A DNA stretch of 64,000 bases. Origin: Pyrus communis (Eukaryota > Streptophyta > Magnoliopsida > Rosales > Rosaceae). The translations under genes and the position numbers were made by a program. Of the stretch, positions 47,512 to 59,593 are shown piece after piece (the stretch's first letter is position 1; each line of letters begins with the position of its first letter). The stretch covers positions 17,533,100 through 17,597,099 of the forward strand of contig NC_084816.1 of the NCBI RefSeq assembly GCF_963583255.1. Direction: 5' to 3'. Under the pieces are notes generated by a model, which saw nothing but the letters and a program-made list of their open reading frames with translations, had not been told where the DNA came from and made no database searches.

Positions 47512-48795
47512 ATGAACGTGAGGCACGTGAAGGTGGAGTACCAGCTCACGGAAAGCCCTAATGTCCTTCCATCAGATATCATAATCAACATTCTCTCAAG
47601 GCTAGCGGTGAAGTCCTTATGCCGGTTTAAGTGCGTGTCAAAGCCGTGGCGTTCTCTTATCTCCGACCATGATTTTGGTAATGTACACTTCAACAAAGCC
47701 CTTGAGTATAACGATGTGATGCACCAAAGACGAAGGCTCGTATTTACTGGTGTTGAAAATCGATCCCTCTACTTTTCGTATCTTGACGAGTTTATCGATC
47801 GGGATGTATATCTTAACTATCGCGTCAATAACGTTGGTGATAATGGTTTAGTGACGGCTACTGAGCTCGCCTTTGTTTACAGCATAGAGCGAGATATTTT
47901 GGTTTCGTTAATTTGTTACTGCAATGGCTTGTTGTTGTGCCAGTTACATGAAAGCAAGGAGTTACATTTGGTTAACCCCGCAACCAGGGAACTCAAGATA
48001 CTACCAAGGACACCAAAACCATATCGCTATTCGAGCCTCTGTGGGTTCGGATATGATCACTCCACTGATGAACACAAGGTGGTCTGCGGGCGGATCAACA
48101 TTAATCACGGAATCGAGTTTTGTGTCTATACATTAGAAACCAATTCGTGGCGGGTGATTCGCGACAACTTCAATTGTTTTGAATGTACTAAAGTACGCGG
48201 GATCCATCTGAATGGCGAACTTCATTGGTTGATGCATACAGGTGAATATGAAGCTGAGTCTTCCGTCATTGTATCTCTCGTTTTAGCAAAGGAGGAAGTT
48301 CGGGAAATTCAACTGTCTCCGGAATATTCCATCGAGAATAGCCCTCCAATCGAGCTAGGGCTATTCAGAGAATGGTTGTGCATATCACATAATGTCGACG
48401 CCGATCATGATCAAACGTACAATGAATTTTGGGTGATGAAGGAACATGGAGTTAAGGAGTCTTGGACCAAAATGAGAGTCTCCATCCCCTATCACAAATT
48501 GTCTCATACTGGCTTTTGGACCAAAACTCATGATTTGATGGTAATTGGCGAAAGGTTACTAATGTACAATTTTGATGACGATGAAAACTTCTGGGATCTA
48601 CCAATTCGTGGAGTTGACAAAGTTGGTAGCATTTTGATCTACTTGGATAGCCTGGTTTCTCTTTCTAGAAATCAATCGAAAAGGAGTTCGAAGAAGACTT
48701 CGGTTAGTACATATAATGCTTTTATCACCATTTGTTTTCCTTCATGCATTTTTTTTTATCAACATGGATTAATTTGCTGCATTCTCTTAGTTTGA
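47512..48795 (+). CDS. F-box protein with FBA-type interaction domain (CPR1/30-like)
   Basis: Substrate receptor of an SCF ubiquitin ligase. The F-box binds SKP1/ASK and the C-terminal region the target. A single exon of 427 codons opens at ATG 47512 (MNVRHVKVEYQLTE); an in-frame GTG upstream is not a plausible start. The F-box occupies about 19-60 (LPSDIIINILSRLAVKSLCR, FKCVSKPWRSLISD). The F-box-associated domain follows, with YCNGLLLCQ, LVNPATRELKILP, GFGYDHSTDEHKVV, VYTLETNSWRVI, LNGELHWLM and EFWVMKEHGVKESWTKM. It resembles CPR1/CPR30 and pollen S-locus-like F-box proteins, but I would not call it an S-locus gene. The last ~35 codons (after SKRSSKKTS) look unlike the family, and a GTTAGT donor at 48703 could remove them by splicing. 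Confidence 0.88.
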   Translation: MNVRHVKVEYQLTESPNVLPSDIIINILSRLAVKSLCRFKCVSKPWRSLISDHDFGNVHFNKALEYNDVMHQRRRLVFTGVENRSLYFSYLDEFIDRDVYLNYRVNNVGDNGLVTATELAFVYSIERDILVSLICYCNGLLLCQLHESKELHLVNPATRELKILPRTPKPYRYSSLCGFGYDHSTDEHKVVCGRININHGIEFCVYTLETNSWRVIRDNFNCFECTKVRGIHLNGELHWLMHTGEYEAESSVIVSLVLAKEEVREIQLSPEYSIENSPPIELGLFREWLCISHNVDADHDQTYNEFWVMKEHGVKESWTKMRVSIPYHKLSHTGFWTKTHDLMVIGERLLMYNFDDDENFWDLPIRGVDKVGSILIYLDSLVSLSRNQSKRSSKKTSVSTYNAFITICFPSCIFFYQHGLICCILLV

Positions 48796-48849
48796 TCCTA
48801 AATCAGTACTTAAAACTCACCTCTCACACCTACATGCACTGCTATATAT

Positions 48850-50038
48850 TGTTGACCTTAGAAATTACAAAGCCTACGTGGCGCGCAAGCCGAGTAACTA
48901 ATAAGCTAACTACGTTCTTCGGTTGAATGCGGGGCGTGCCAACTCGTCAGCCGAGCTCGGCCGAGGAGTAAAATTTGTTGATGTTGTGTTGAGCGCGTTG
49001 CTGACTTCTTTATCTTGCGACTGCGGCCGAGGAAGGAACAAACCTTGGCCTTTGGATTCTCGCGCCTGAAGACAAGGCTGCTAGTTCTGCGAAGTTCACA
49101 AATCATCGGCGCTGGATTCGGTCACAGTGATTATATTTGTGAGAGTATAAGCACGTCGAATCGACACCAGACTATATGGACACAAGTATTCAAAGGTGAT
49201 GTATGTCTTGATGGTGAATGTGGTTCGGTCGTCAGAATGCCGAACTCTGAAACTCACTTGTGAGTATCCAATCATAAAATCACTCGGCGTTCAATGTGCC
49301 GAATGTCGTAACTCGTAACACCTTACTTCGCTGAGAAGGCTAATAAGATGACCTCTGCCAATAAGGATTCGGAAACCTTTCTCGATCGAGACTTGGATAG
49401 GTAACTAGTCGGCCTCGACGCAGTGCTGTTTATCCAAACTGAAGGTGCTCCTCAGTCGGCTGATTCTACAGCAACAGTGCTGTTTATCCAAACTGAAGGT
49501 GTTCGTCGGTTGCCTTCACAATGTTGTTTATCCAAACTGAAGATGTGTCGGCAGGAAAAAGAAAAAAAAAATCTCAAGATGTCTGAGAGGTTTTGCGCAG
49601 GGCAGTTGTGTGTTGAATTGGAGGTCATTCTTCCATTGCACCAAGTCTTGTATTTATAGGAAAATGTTGTGTGGCGCAGCCAGATAATTTTGTAGAGTTC
49701 CACTGCAATCCTAATTTGCAGAGCTGAAGCATATCCTTCAAATTGATCCGTGGGATTTGTTCCTTGACTTTTCAAACTCGTCAGTTAGATAAGCAACAGC
49801 CTATCTAGGTTTTTACCATACCACATCAGAAACCTAGCCCACCTAGGCTTCTGATCTCATTAAAAACCTTCAGCAGAAACTCTTACTTCCATCACCATGC
49901 AAAAACAAGAAAAGCCTAGCCTACCTAGGTTTCCTAGGTCATCATTACACAACCACCAAAACCTAGCTTTTCTAGGCTTGTCTCATCATCACCCAAAGCC
50001 ATCATCTTTAATATCATCTTGCAGCATATCCAATCCCA
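48850..50038. mobile_element. LTR-like repeat block next to the F-box gene
   Basis: From TGTTGACCTTAGAAATTACA the base composition changes to GC-rich text (CTACGTGGCGCGC, CGAGCTCGGCCGAGG) unlike the neighbouring AT-rich DNA, and later to CCTAGGTTT repeats. The start TG and a possible end at ...CAATCCCA (50038) would make a 1.2-kb LTR. The 5-bp flanks (TATAT, ATATA) are not a clean duplication, so the limits are tentative. No coding domain seen. Confidence 0.45.
49425..49545. repeat. Three copies of TGTTTATCCAAACTGAAG in the LTR-like block
   Basis: GCTGTTTATCCAAACTGAAG occurs at about 49426 and 49479, with a variant (GTTGTTTATCCAAACTGAAG) at about 49523, spaced 53 and 44 bp. Each is followed by a diverged GGTG...TCGG stretch. 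This may be an enhancer-like array in an LTR. Confidence 0.7.
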
Positions 50039-50310
50039 ATATAAACTGTACCACTTGCTTCGGGGTATAATTCGTACCCTATTTACCTGGTTGAAGAAGA
50101 TGCTAAGATAATTCATATTAAAAGATAATTATTATGATAAAAGCCATAATATTATCCTTTAATAATGACAAAAATTATCTCCACTTTTCCATCCGACGAT
50201 TGAGAGCTATGCTCACTCAACGGCCTTGATTGCACGGGCCGATGGTGAATATTTGGATCCAAACATATATATATAGCTTTGTAAAAATAATTTTCTTGTT
50301 GCCATTCAGT
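50039..50310. other. Short spacer, nothing seen
   Basis: AT-rich DNA between the LTR-like block and the SINE. No feature supported. Confidence 0.4.
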
Positions 50311-50488
50311 ACTACGGTCTGGTGGTATTATTCTTCACTTGGAAGTGAGAGGTTTTAGGTTAAAATCTCGTGGATGAAAAATTCGATACCAAATTAGGCT
50401 GCCCATTGTATGGCTTAGCCGAACCCCCCCCCCTCTTTAGTGTAAAAATATCAATGTTCAAAAAAAATAAAATAAATAAATAAATAAA
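50311..50488 (+). mobile_element. tRNA-type SINE with A-rich tail
   Basis: Head ACTACGGTCTGGTGGTATTA, AAGTGAGAGGTTTTAGGTTA (degraded B-box, GGTTAAAATCTC), then GGATGAAAAATTCGATACCA, a C-run, TAGTGTAAAAATATC and a tail AAAAAAAATAAAATAAATAA. It matches the minus-strand copy at 28949-29110 over its length. Confidence 0.8.
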
Positions 50489-51294
50489 TCTTGTTCACTA
50501 ATCACTATTGTTGTTAACAAAAGAAAATTGTTATTTATACCACATCGTTCATTAACCGGTTCTCCAATTGAGGTGAAGCATACATGGGTATGTAGGATCC
50601 ACTTGTACTGGAGAAGTAATCATCAATGTGATCAAAACATATCACGAGTGCTAATTTTCGTATTGAATATCTTTCTTGCAAAGCTATATACAATTTTTCA
50701 TGATGTATTTTCCTTCTGCCTATATATAACTCATGGTTGATAATTATCAATATATAGGAGACATCAAATCTTCTTTTAACTTGTTAGACATAGCTTCTGG
50801 ATTTCAAGCAATAGATACAGGTCATTGATTTCAATGTTTAATCTCAAGAGGATGCCACCCTTATGCATGCATGCATGAATGATCGTATTTTAAACAATTA
50901 TTGACTGATTTACAGTTTAAGCTAATAGTCTGTATCTGGTTTGTTATTGTCATTTAGGCAACGTGGAAACGGAGAGTGAAATAAAGCCGAGCAAGCTGAA
51001 ACAAATGAGGTTCAACCATGAGTTGCACTTTCATCGTCTTAGTGTGAATTATTTCAGCATTTTCGATCTATAGCTAAAATCTTGTGGCCACCATATATAT
51101 ATATGGTTCATTTTTTATTCTGTATGCATGAATGTATTTATTAGCCAATTGAAAGAGTAAGGATATTGTTATAATAGAAGACCAGTTTTGGTATTTGAGG
51201 TGTGCCATATTTGTTTTATCAAACATGCATGGAGCATCGATTCTAACCTGTCATCTCCTCCAACGAAGAAATATTGAGGCGTGTCACGAAGAAA
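50489..51294. other. Intergenic DNA, no gene seen
   Basis: No supported frame or repeat boundary. There is a short (ATGC)n run near 50863-50877 and a TA run near 51094. Confidence 0.4.
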
Positions 51295-51650
51295 CTACAA
51301 GAACCGAATGCATGAATTGCAGTGTTTAGGGCATATATACATGTTTACGTATATTGATACAGGCATGAGCTTTTCCTTATCATCATCCAAAATACAAGAA
51401 AGAGAACTAGGAGCAGTCTCCAAAATATTTAAGCCCAGATCGAAAGAACAAGCCATGTTTGCCAAATAATCCACAGCAAAGTTCAGTTCTCTGTTGATGT
51501 GCTTGATGTTGCAATCCCACTGTCTAAAAAGAAACCTCCTGTACCCATCAATAAGATTAAAACAATGGATGAAACTTTTCAAGCATTGAAGACACCATAA
51601 GAACCGTAGTCATGGAATCAGTGTCGACATCAATAGCATTTCCACTGATG
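51295..51650 (-). pseudogene. RNase H (RVT_3) fragment of a LINE-type element
   Basis: On the minus strand, IDVDTDSMTTVLMVSSMLEK reads first. After a frameshift comes FRQWDCNIKHINRELNFAVD, then YLANMACSFDLGL...LSCILDDDKE. This is the C-terminal half of the plant RNase H-like domain found in LINEs and related reading frames (DSxxVV...HIxREAN..AD.LA). Frameshifts and a missing N-terminal half mark it as dead. It is not the same copy as 4084-4571. Confidence 0.6.
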
Positions 51651-52164
51651 CATTTAGTATAAATTATTTTGGATTTTGGATATTTATTCCTGCTTATGAG
51701 GGATTACGGCCTGGTTAGATCAAGTGGTTATGAATTTTTGTTTCTTTCTTGGGGGAGAAGGGAGCTCAAGTCCTTGTTGCTCCAGAACTTGTTGACTTCC
51801 TTATATAATTTCATTAAGCTTTACTGGCTTAGTTGATCATGTTCTGTTGGTTGATCATGTTCTGTTGAACCTCGTTTTCTTGGAATTAATTGAAAGTCTG
51901 CTTCTTTATGATTTAACAAACCTCGTTTTCTTGGATTGAAATATCTGTCCTTTCCTCTCACTTTCTCAGAACAGAATCGAACACACAAGCTTGGAGAAAT
52001 TAGACCCTCCCAAGAAATCATATGTAAGGCGGAATCCCATTTACACTATCAAGTCCGCCCATTATGTTTTCTTTTGAAATTAATAGACAGTTTGCTTCAT
52101 AATGAAAGCTTTTGAGTGCATTTCCAGTGTAGTACAGCCCCTAGGCAATAGGTAACTCAATCCC
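51651..52164. other. Spacer before the duplicated block, nothing seen
   Basis: One short direct repeat (TTGATCATGTTCTGTTG twice at 51833-51866). No gene. Confidence 0.4.
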
Positions 52165-52809
52165 CTTAAATGAACAATAATCGCCAAGTGCATCTCCACC
52201 TCTAAATTGAATAGTCTAGGCAATTCGTATTAAAATATTAGTATTTTTTAAAATTTTTAATAATTTTTAGTAATTTTTTTAATAATTTAAATTGTGACTG
52301 ACGACAGCCTTGCGTCATATAGGCAGGACACTGGGTCAGGCGATTATTGCTGACTTCTCCATTGAGCTCGCCTTGAGAATATTCTAGTTCTGTTATTTTT
52401 CAAGCAATCGTGAGCTTGAATGTCATCTGCAATCCTTTGGGACCGTTAGATAACCAATTCGTTAGATTGATTAGATTCAATGCTCCTATGGTGCTTAAGA
52501 TTGATTAGATTCAAGATCAAATAAAGGTAAGAGTGAATATTTTTTCAATTTAAGGGAACTAGAAGAGGTCAGATTAGGCATGAAAGAAACCTATCTCATT
52601 TTAGTCTTCTACCATTTGTCGCGATTTAAAGTGATTGATTTTCTTAATGAGTAACTCCTCTTCTACCTTCACTTTGAATTGGTTACTACAATTATCATTT
52701 ACTGCAATGGGCCAAGACTTAATCAAAAGTGTATGGCTTTTGCTCTTTGGATGTGACATGTTTTTATTTTGGATGAAATGTAGGGAAATTAGTCAAAGAA
52801 GGTCCTTTT
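52165..52809. repeat. Duplicated non-coding block, copy 1 (insertion target of element B)
   Basis: Runs from AATGAACAATAATCGCC through TTTAAATTGTGACTGACG, TCCATTGAGCTCGCCTTGAG, GATTAGATTCAATGCTCCTA to GTCAAAGAAGGTCCTTTT. It matches 61545-62170 nearly throughout, and is cut at 52809 by the retrotransposon. It resumes after 60222 (CACTTAGCTTTCATTGGTGG). No coding potential seen. Confidence 0.8.
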
Positions 52810-53045
52810 AGTTGTAGGCTTATTTGAATGAACTGTATTTAGGACTAGAGAGGGAGAGAGGCCGGCGGCAAGAGAGAGAGAATAGAGAGATTTAATTGTG
52901 AGGTGTGTTGTATCACCCCATTATGCCTTTATTTATAGTAGTAGGATAAGTTAAATCCTTACCCTTTTAGGATTACAACTCTAATAAGATATTAACTACT
53001 AAAGAGAATATTAATCACATTCCTATTCTAAATATGACTGCAACA
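52810..53045 (-). repeat. 3' LTR of element B (236 bp)
   Basis: In element orientation it starts TGTTGCAGTCATATTTAGAA and ends in TACAAC followed by T where A is expected (terminal CA lost by mutation). It lacks 33 bp present in the 5' LTR and in element A. Confidence 0.9.
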
Positions 53046-53459
53046 CTCCCTTAAGTGTGTACATACTCAAACAAAACATCGCATCAGATCTTTAGTAGTT
53101 AAGGTAGAACAGTTGATGAAGTCGGCGGCACAACAGGCGAATGCAAGTCTCAAATTTAAAGAAAGTATACATTGTTAATAAAACTCACAAAGTCTCACTA
53201 TGGTAAAACCTAAGGCAGGTGAAAACCCATAGATTAAGGAGAAAAGTGAGAAGTATGCATAATATCTAAAACAAACATCAAACAGGACGAAATAAGTGAA
53301 CTCAACGAAGTATGATCATCCTAAGATGGGTGCCTCATCAAAACCTCATAAAGTAGTAAAAACCCATTGGGAAAAATGCTCCTAATCGTAGGAAAAATAG
53401 TACATTAAGATCAAATGAGTATGCTTCAGGATACTCCCCCAGAGTTAGACATAACTTCC

Positions 53460-55250
53460 AAATAAGAGAACTACAAGCAATTCAACTCAGATAATTTATG
53501 TATATCGATTCCTTGGAGAAGCTTATGAAAAGTAGACTTGGGCAATGACTTGGTAAAGAGATTGGCCAGGTTGTCTTGGGAACGAATTTACTTGACTTCA
53601 ATGTTCTGATGTTGTTGTTGTTGGTGAGAATAAAAGAACTTTGGCACTATGTGTTTAGTGTTATCTTTGTTGATGTATCCCTTCTTTAACTGCTCAATAC
53701 ATGATGCATTGTCTTCAAATATCGTTGTAGGAAGGTCAACGACAGAAGTAAGACCACTAGTGCTTCAAATATGTTCCATGAATACTCTCAACCAAAAGCA
53801 CTCATGCAATGCTTCATGCAGGGTGAGGATCTTAGCATGGTTCGAAGAAGTTGCAACTAGCGTTTGCTTGGTATACCTCTAAGATATAGTGGTGTCTCCA
53901 ACGGTAAAGACATAGCTCGTTTGAGAACGTGCCCTATGTAGGTTAAACAGATAACCAGCATTTGCGTAACCAATAAGGTGGGAATCAACCCGAGGATCGA
54001 GGGGGGCGGTGGCTCCTTTCGAGGATTCGTGGGTGTAGAACAAACCCAAATTTTTCATACCCTTGATGTAGCAAAAAATGTCTTTAACATCATTCCAGTG
54101 TCTGCGTGTGGGCGCATTGATGTATCTAGCTAAAAAAATTAACAGTGAAGGAGATGTCAGGTCTAATGCATTGAGCCAAGTACAATAAAGCCCTAATTGC
54201 ATTTAAGTATGAACTTTATGCTCCAAAATCTCTTCCTTATCCTTATTGGGATGGAAGGGATCTCGTTTAACATCTAGAGTCCGAACGACCATAATAGTAC
54301 TCGAAGACTTTGCTTTATCATCATTAAAACGTCACAACACATTTTGGGTGTAGTTCGATTGATGTACTAGAATTTTATCCAAACAATGCTCGATCTCTAG
54401 GTCGAGGCAATATTAAGTTTTTCCAAGATCTTTCATCTCAAATTCTGATTTCAAGTGAACAACAATTTTCTTAAGCTCTGCGGGAGTTCCGATGGGGTTC
54501 ATGTCATTGACATAAATTGCAATGATCATAAATCCGGAATGTAATTTCTTTATGAACACGTATGGGCATAATTCGTTGTTCACATAACCCTGACTTATCA
54601 AATATTAACTCAAACGATTATACCACATCCACCCGGATTGTTTCAATCCGTAGAGTGATATTCTCAATCTAATAGAGAAAGTGATTCATGGTCTATAACT
54701 ATTTGAACCAGCCAATGGAAATCCTTCTGGAACTTTCATGTAGATTTCTATATCTAGATCCCTATAGAAATACAAGGTTACCATGTTCATAAGTTGCATA
54801 TTCAGTTTTTTGAAAACTACCAAATTGATAAGGTAGCGGAACGTTATGATGTCCATTGCAGGGGAGTACGTTTTCTCGTAGTCAATCCAGAGTGTTGAGA
54901 GAAGCCTTGCGCTACTAGGCGTGCTTTGTATCGCACTATTTCATTATTCTCATTACGCTTCCTCACAAAAACCCACTTGTAGCCCACGGGCTTCACATGT
55001 GGTGGAGTAGGAGTTATAGGTCCAAACACCTTGCGTTTCACAAGCGAATTAAGTTTGACCTGGATTGCTTGTTTCCAGTTTAACCAATCTGCTATACGTT
55101 GGCATTTAGCAACGGAACGTGGTTCAATGTCATCGCTAAGCATAATGTTAGTAGCTACTGTGTACGCAAATGCATCGTCAACAATCATCTCATTATGATT
55201 CCAAACCTTATGATTCCAAACCTTATCCAATACTTCGTAGTGGACCAAAA
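53460..55250 (-). pseudogene. Copia reverse transcriptase and RNase H remnant
   Basis: Read on the minus strand: DWLNWKQAIQVKLNSLVKRK and KPVGYKWVFVRKRNENNEIV, RYKARLVAQGFSQ (RVT_2 start, 54844-55100); then YVFIKKLHSGFMIIAIYVND with PAELKKIVVHLKSEFEMKDLG (54413-54601); then RNase H text with YINAPTRRHWNDVKDIFCYI, IGYANAGY (53879-54202) and a decayed C-terminus down to ~53460. The catalytic YVDD box reads YVND, so an essential Asp is lost, and DADxAG-type RNase H residues are also altered. Several frameshifts separate the pieces. Confidence 0.85.
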
Positions 55251-55699
55251 TCTCACAATTCTCAGGAGGTCGGGTTGTCTCATCTAAGACATCACCATAA
55301 TCTAGAATAACCTTATGCGTTGTAACAGATGAGTGAGCGATGGTCGGATTTAGACTAAGGTCACTAGTTTGTGCCGTTTTCCTCTTTCGGGGTTGTGAAT
55401 CCTTTGAACTAGGGTGTCTGCCATGCTTCAGGGTAGGAGCAGATGATTAGCTAGCTGCCAATGTATCGGGCTGCTTGGAAGGTGCGGCCTCCCCACCTTC
55501 GGGGATGGTTCGGCCTTCCTAGGTGGTATTACGACGTACTCAAGGTACATCTATCCTTACAGGTGTGTTTCCAGTAGGTATATGTGATCTTGTCACCTTT
55601 GCTAAATTAGTAAAAGTATCCGGTATGCTTTGAGCAATGTTCTGAAGATCTATAATTTGTCACACCTCAGTTTCAGACTGGGTAGTATGGGGATCTAAA

Positions 55700-56622
55700 T
55701 GAGACATAGTGGGAGCATACTATGACAATTCACAGCGTTCTCCAGGAACGTTAGTATACTTATCTTCCCATAACGACGGGAAGACTGTCTCATCAAAGTG
55801 ACAATCCGCAAAACGTAAGGTAAAGAGATCTCCCGTCAAGGGCTCTAAATAGTGAATAATTGATGGCAAATCATAACAGACATAGATTCCCATTTTTCTT
55901 TGAGGACTCATTTTGGTATGTAGTGGCGGCGTTATTGGCACATAGACTGTGCACCTAAACACACGTAAATGAGAGACGTCAGGCTCGTATCTAGTAACCA
56001 GCTGTAACAGTTAATGAGATTGGGTAGCAATGGGCCTAACCAACATAATTGCGTGCAATATTGCATAGCCCAAGGCAGATACCAGCAGTTTGGTTCGCAT
56101 AACCAAAGTTTGAGCTATCAATTGAATGTGCTTTATGAAAGCTTCTGCCAGGCCGTTTTGAGTATGAACATAAGGTACAGGATGTTTGACTTCAATCCCA
56201 ACTGAGATATAATTATCTTCAAAAGTCTGTGACGTAAACTCTCTAGCATTATCCAGTCGAATCAACTTGATCGGATAATCAGGGTGGTGAACCCTAAGCT
56301 TAATAATTTGTGCTAAAAGTTTCATAAATGCAGTGTTGTATGTGGACAGTAAGCAGACATATGACCAACGTGTTGATGCATCAACCAACACCATAAAGTA
56401 TCTAAATAGTCCGCATGTTGGTTGGATAGGTCCACAAATATCCCCTTGAATCCCCTGAAAAAACTTAGGAGGGTTGTGAATAATATTTGTAATTGAGGGT
56501 TGAGTATTCAATTTCCCTAAAGAACAAGCTTTGCTTGGTAATAATCCAACATAAGGAGGTAAATGATGCATATGTGATGATTTAAGGATACGGGGCATCA
56601 TGTCACGTTTGAGATGTCCCAT
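55700..56622 (-). pseudogene. Copia integrase remnant
   Basis: The frame at 56011-56622 holds the core: GDICGPI near the first catalytic Asp, RYFMVLVDASTRW, LDNAREFTSQ around the second Asp, and HTQNGLAEAFIKHIQ around the Glu. The downstream linker (55720-55962) has the copia C-terminal text VYVPITPPLHTKM, GIYVCYDLPSIIHYLEPLTG and FADCHFDETVFP. A stop at 56010 and others break the polyprotein. Confidence 0.85.
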
Positions 56623-57330
56623 ACGGTCATGCTAAAACAGCAAAGTGCTTTGGAACCCGGGCTCAGGGCCAGCCACATGGTGGGTCTCTATGCCGCGAAT
56701 GGTTGTAATGTATAATCCACTCGGGAAACGTTCTAGCTTATCGTGAATACGCTTCTGGCTATACTCGGAAGAAGTGATACAAAGAAATTCAGAACCATTC
56801 TCTTCAGTAGTTTCAATATGATATTGATTATCTTGAATATCTTTAAAACTCAGCAACGTTCTTCCGGAACATGGAGAATATAGGGCCTTTTTAATGGTTA
56901 AGACAATACCATTAGACAACATTATACGGGCATTTTCGTATCCTTCAATCAAGTTGGATGAGCTTGAGAGGGTTGTCAAAGGTGCTTTCTTAGGTACAAA
57001 GTTAGTAAAATAGTGTTACTCACGTAATATGGTGTGCATAGTAGCACTATCAGCCAGACAACTAACTTCCCCACTAAACATACCTACAAATAAATTGATT
57101 GAATTGGTCACATGCATAAATATAATTCCATTCATTCAATTAATCAATTCAAGAAATAATATCCATAAATAATTATCCATAATTCAAAACAAACCAAAAC
57201 CAAACAAATTATTCCAAATACTTAGAAAAATTGTCCAAAAATTAAACCATAAACCTAAAAAGGGGAAGGGGTTCGTCCACTCCTAGTGGGTTCAACCACT
57301 AGGGGTAAAAACACCCCAAAAACATGTCTA
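56623..57330 (-). pseudogene. Copia protease and pre-integrase remnant
   Basis: The 56632-56979 frame contains IMLSNGIVLTIKKALYSP, RTLLSFKDIQDNQYHIET and RFPSGLYITTI, typical of the region between the protease and the integrase zinc site in plant copia elements. The protease Asp motif (DSGATxH) is seen only in degraded form near 57040-57060 (CLADSATMHT-like). Confidence 0.65.
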
Positions 57331-57342
57331 CAAGAATAAAAC

Positions 57343-58283
57343 TTATTCATCCATAGAAGCTGATGCCTCCTGAAAATCTAATATCTCCATGGATGTAGTA
57401 GCATCCTCTGGATGTTCCACATGGAAAAAGTTAGACTCACGATGGGAATGATACTTGGCAATGGCCTCAGGGATAACTCTGTATACACGTGACAAATGAT
57501 CTTTTGATCCATAGAAGTAGCACATGTCCATTTCAGTGGAAGCTTGAACGATAGCTTTTCCTGTGCTCTTAAATTTTATGGCCTTAGGGGTAAGGGGTTT
57601 ATGCTTCTGGGTCAAATTTTCTCCCTTGGGTGAGCCTTGGCTTTGTTGACCTTGGGCCCATGGTTGGGCTTGCCGCCCATTACCACGGCCACGATAGCTT
57701 TTCCGTCATTTTTGGCTGCTGGAATTGGTCGTATACGCTTCAGGCGAGGCGTTCGAGTCAGTGGGTCGAGCTTGATGATTTTTCATCAAAAGCTAGTTTT
57801 GCTTTGTAGCGAGAAGTAAAACAGAGATCAAATTCAAAAATTTGGTGAACTTATGTGCCTTGTATTGTTGCTGCATGACAATATTGGTGGCATGAAAGGT
57901 TGAATAGGTATTCTCCAGGAGATCTGCATCTGTTAAGTCCACTTTACAAAACTTAAGTAGTGATCGGATTCTACAAACTTCAGAGTTTTATGAACGTTTC
58001 GATCACCAGAAAGACATTTACTTGCCCAAAGCAAGACACAACTGGCAGCATCTACACTTCCAAGACTTTAAAGTAAATGTCTTCATTCGAAGACACATCC
58101 AGAGTTGAAGATCATTGCAATAGCTTTCTGAGCTTCATCGACGGGTTTGGTGTCGATAGGTGCCTTAATGGTGGCTCTAATACCTTTTGCAGTAAGATAG
58201 AGCTTCACGTCTTGAACTCACTTCAGGTAGTTTCTTCTAGATACTTCCAGAGCGGTAAAATCAAGCTTGTTCAAGTTCGACAT
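57343..58283 (-). pseudogene. Copia gag remnant of element B
   Basis: Starts at ATG 58283 (MSNLNKLDFTALEVSRRNYL, then a stop). It parallels the gag of element A, and is broken by further stops and frameshifts. The end (57343-57615) has a defective CCHC knuckle: MCYFYGSKDHLSRVYR, where second and fourth Cys positions are replaced by Tyr, then HPEDATTSMEILDFQEASAS. Confidence 0.8.
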
Positions 58284-59548
58284 GTCCCTAAAACGAAGGG
58301 TACAATAAAATGTGGTTATTCATATGGTAATCCATAGACATACATTGTAAAACATTCGGGTTCTGTAAACATGTATTGTTTTAATTTAAGCATGAAAGCT
58401 ACATGTTTCATGTGGTAAGTTTTGAATGAAAACTTCGGGTTTCAAAGGCACTAAATATGAAACTGTAGGTTCAATTTAGTTTTATGAACAATCAATTCAT
58501 AAGGGAGAAGTTCCTGCAAGAATGCAATATGCTGATTTAAGTGTAGTGGATTTGAGTTGCTTTGGGAACTCAAGTGTGAGAGCTTCGGGACTACAAAAGG
58601 ATGTCAATGGTTCAAAGTAGAAAAATAAAATATTGAATCGTTAATGTCCAAATGTGATATTCAGGTAAATATTTTTGGATTAATTATTAGATTAATGGAC
58701 TATAAGTCACTTTTAATTAATTCAATAAATTGGGACCAAACGGGGTCGATTGTGGAAGCAAAATAATGACAAACGGGTCATATTAGCTTCGGTTGGTAAT
58801 AAACTAAGTGATAATTAAATTAGAATTAATTAGCGTAAACCAAAGTACCCTAAAAAAAATATTTGGGCTTGATTTATAATGCGGAGATGCCAAAAATTGG
58901 CATTAGGTTGAAAAATAATGCGGCCCAGCCAAAAGTAGGCTGGTAACGATGCAAGGACAGGCCTTGCAGCTCAGATGTAGGTTATTGGACCTTGGGGATG
59001 GCTGTAAGCCTCTGGGTGAGCCCAGCAGCAAAAACTGTTGGTTTGGGCCAAAACGGGGCGTAGAAGTAGACCCAGTTGAAGGCTGGTTTACGGGTTGGCG
59101 TTTGCGAAGCCCAGCCGAAGTTGGGGTCGGGTTTTGGGTCGGGGCAGTGCAAGCCCAACATCACAAACTACTGGCGAGTGGGTCGATGTTGGGGTAAAGC
59201 CCAACGAGCAACAGGCTATTACGGGCAGCCCTGGGCATGGGTCAAGAAAGGCCCAGCAGCTCTAGGCTACTGGAATTGGGCTAAAGATGCGCGGGACAAG
59301 GCCAAGAAAGCTTCAAGCCTTCTCGATTTGGGTTGGGGGGCTTCAGGCCCGTGATTACCCTATCAGGCCCAGGGCCTAGGTTGTCTGGCATTAGTGGCAA
59401 AGCCCAAAAGGCTGTTGTCATGTGGTCTAATGTTTTAAACAATGCCATTCCCATATTTACTCCACGCGGCTAGGCTGCAGGTTAGCTTCGGTGGTCAGCT
59501 ATGGTGCTTACGACAGTGCGGAGGCGAGCCACATTTAATTCCCAGAAA

Positions 59549-59593
<45 letters not shown>

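Noticed and set aside
47512..48795. S-locus F-box (SFBB) identity
   Set aside because: The F-box and FBA text fit the general CPR1/30-like group, and nothing around it (no S-RNase, no other SFBB) supports an S-locus.
58949..59354. Gly/Trp-rich frames in the leader of element B
   Set aside because: Repeated GGGCC words give open frames on both strands, and the matching leader of element A does not conserve them.
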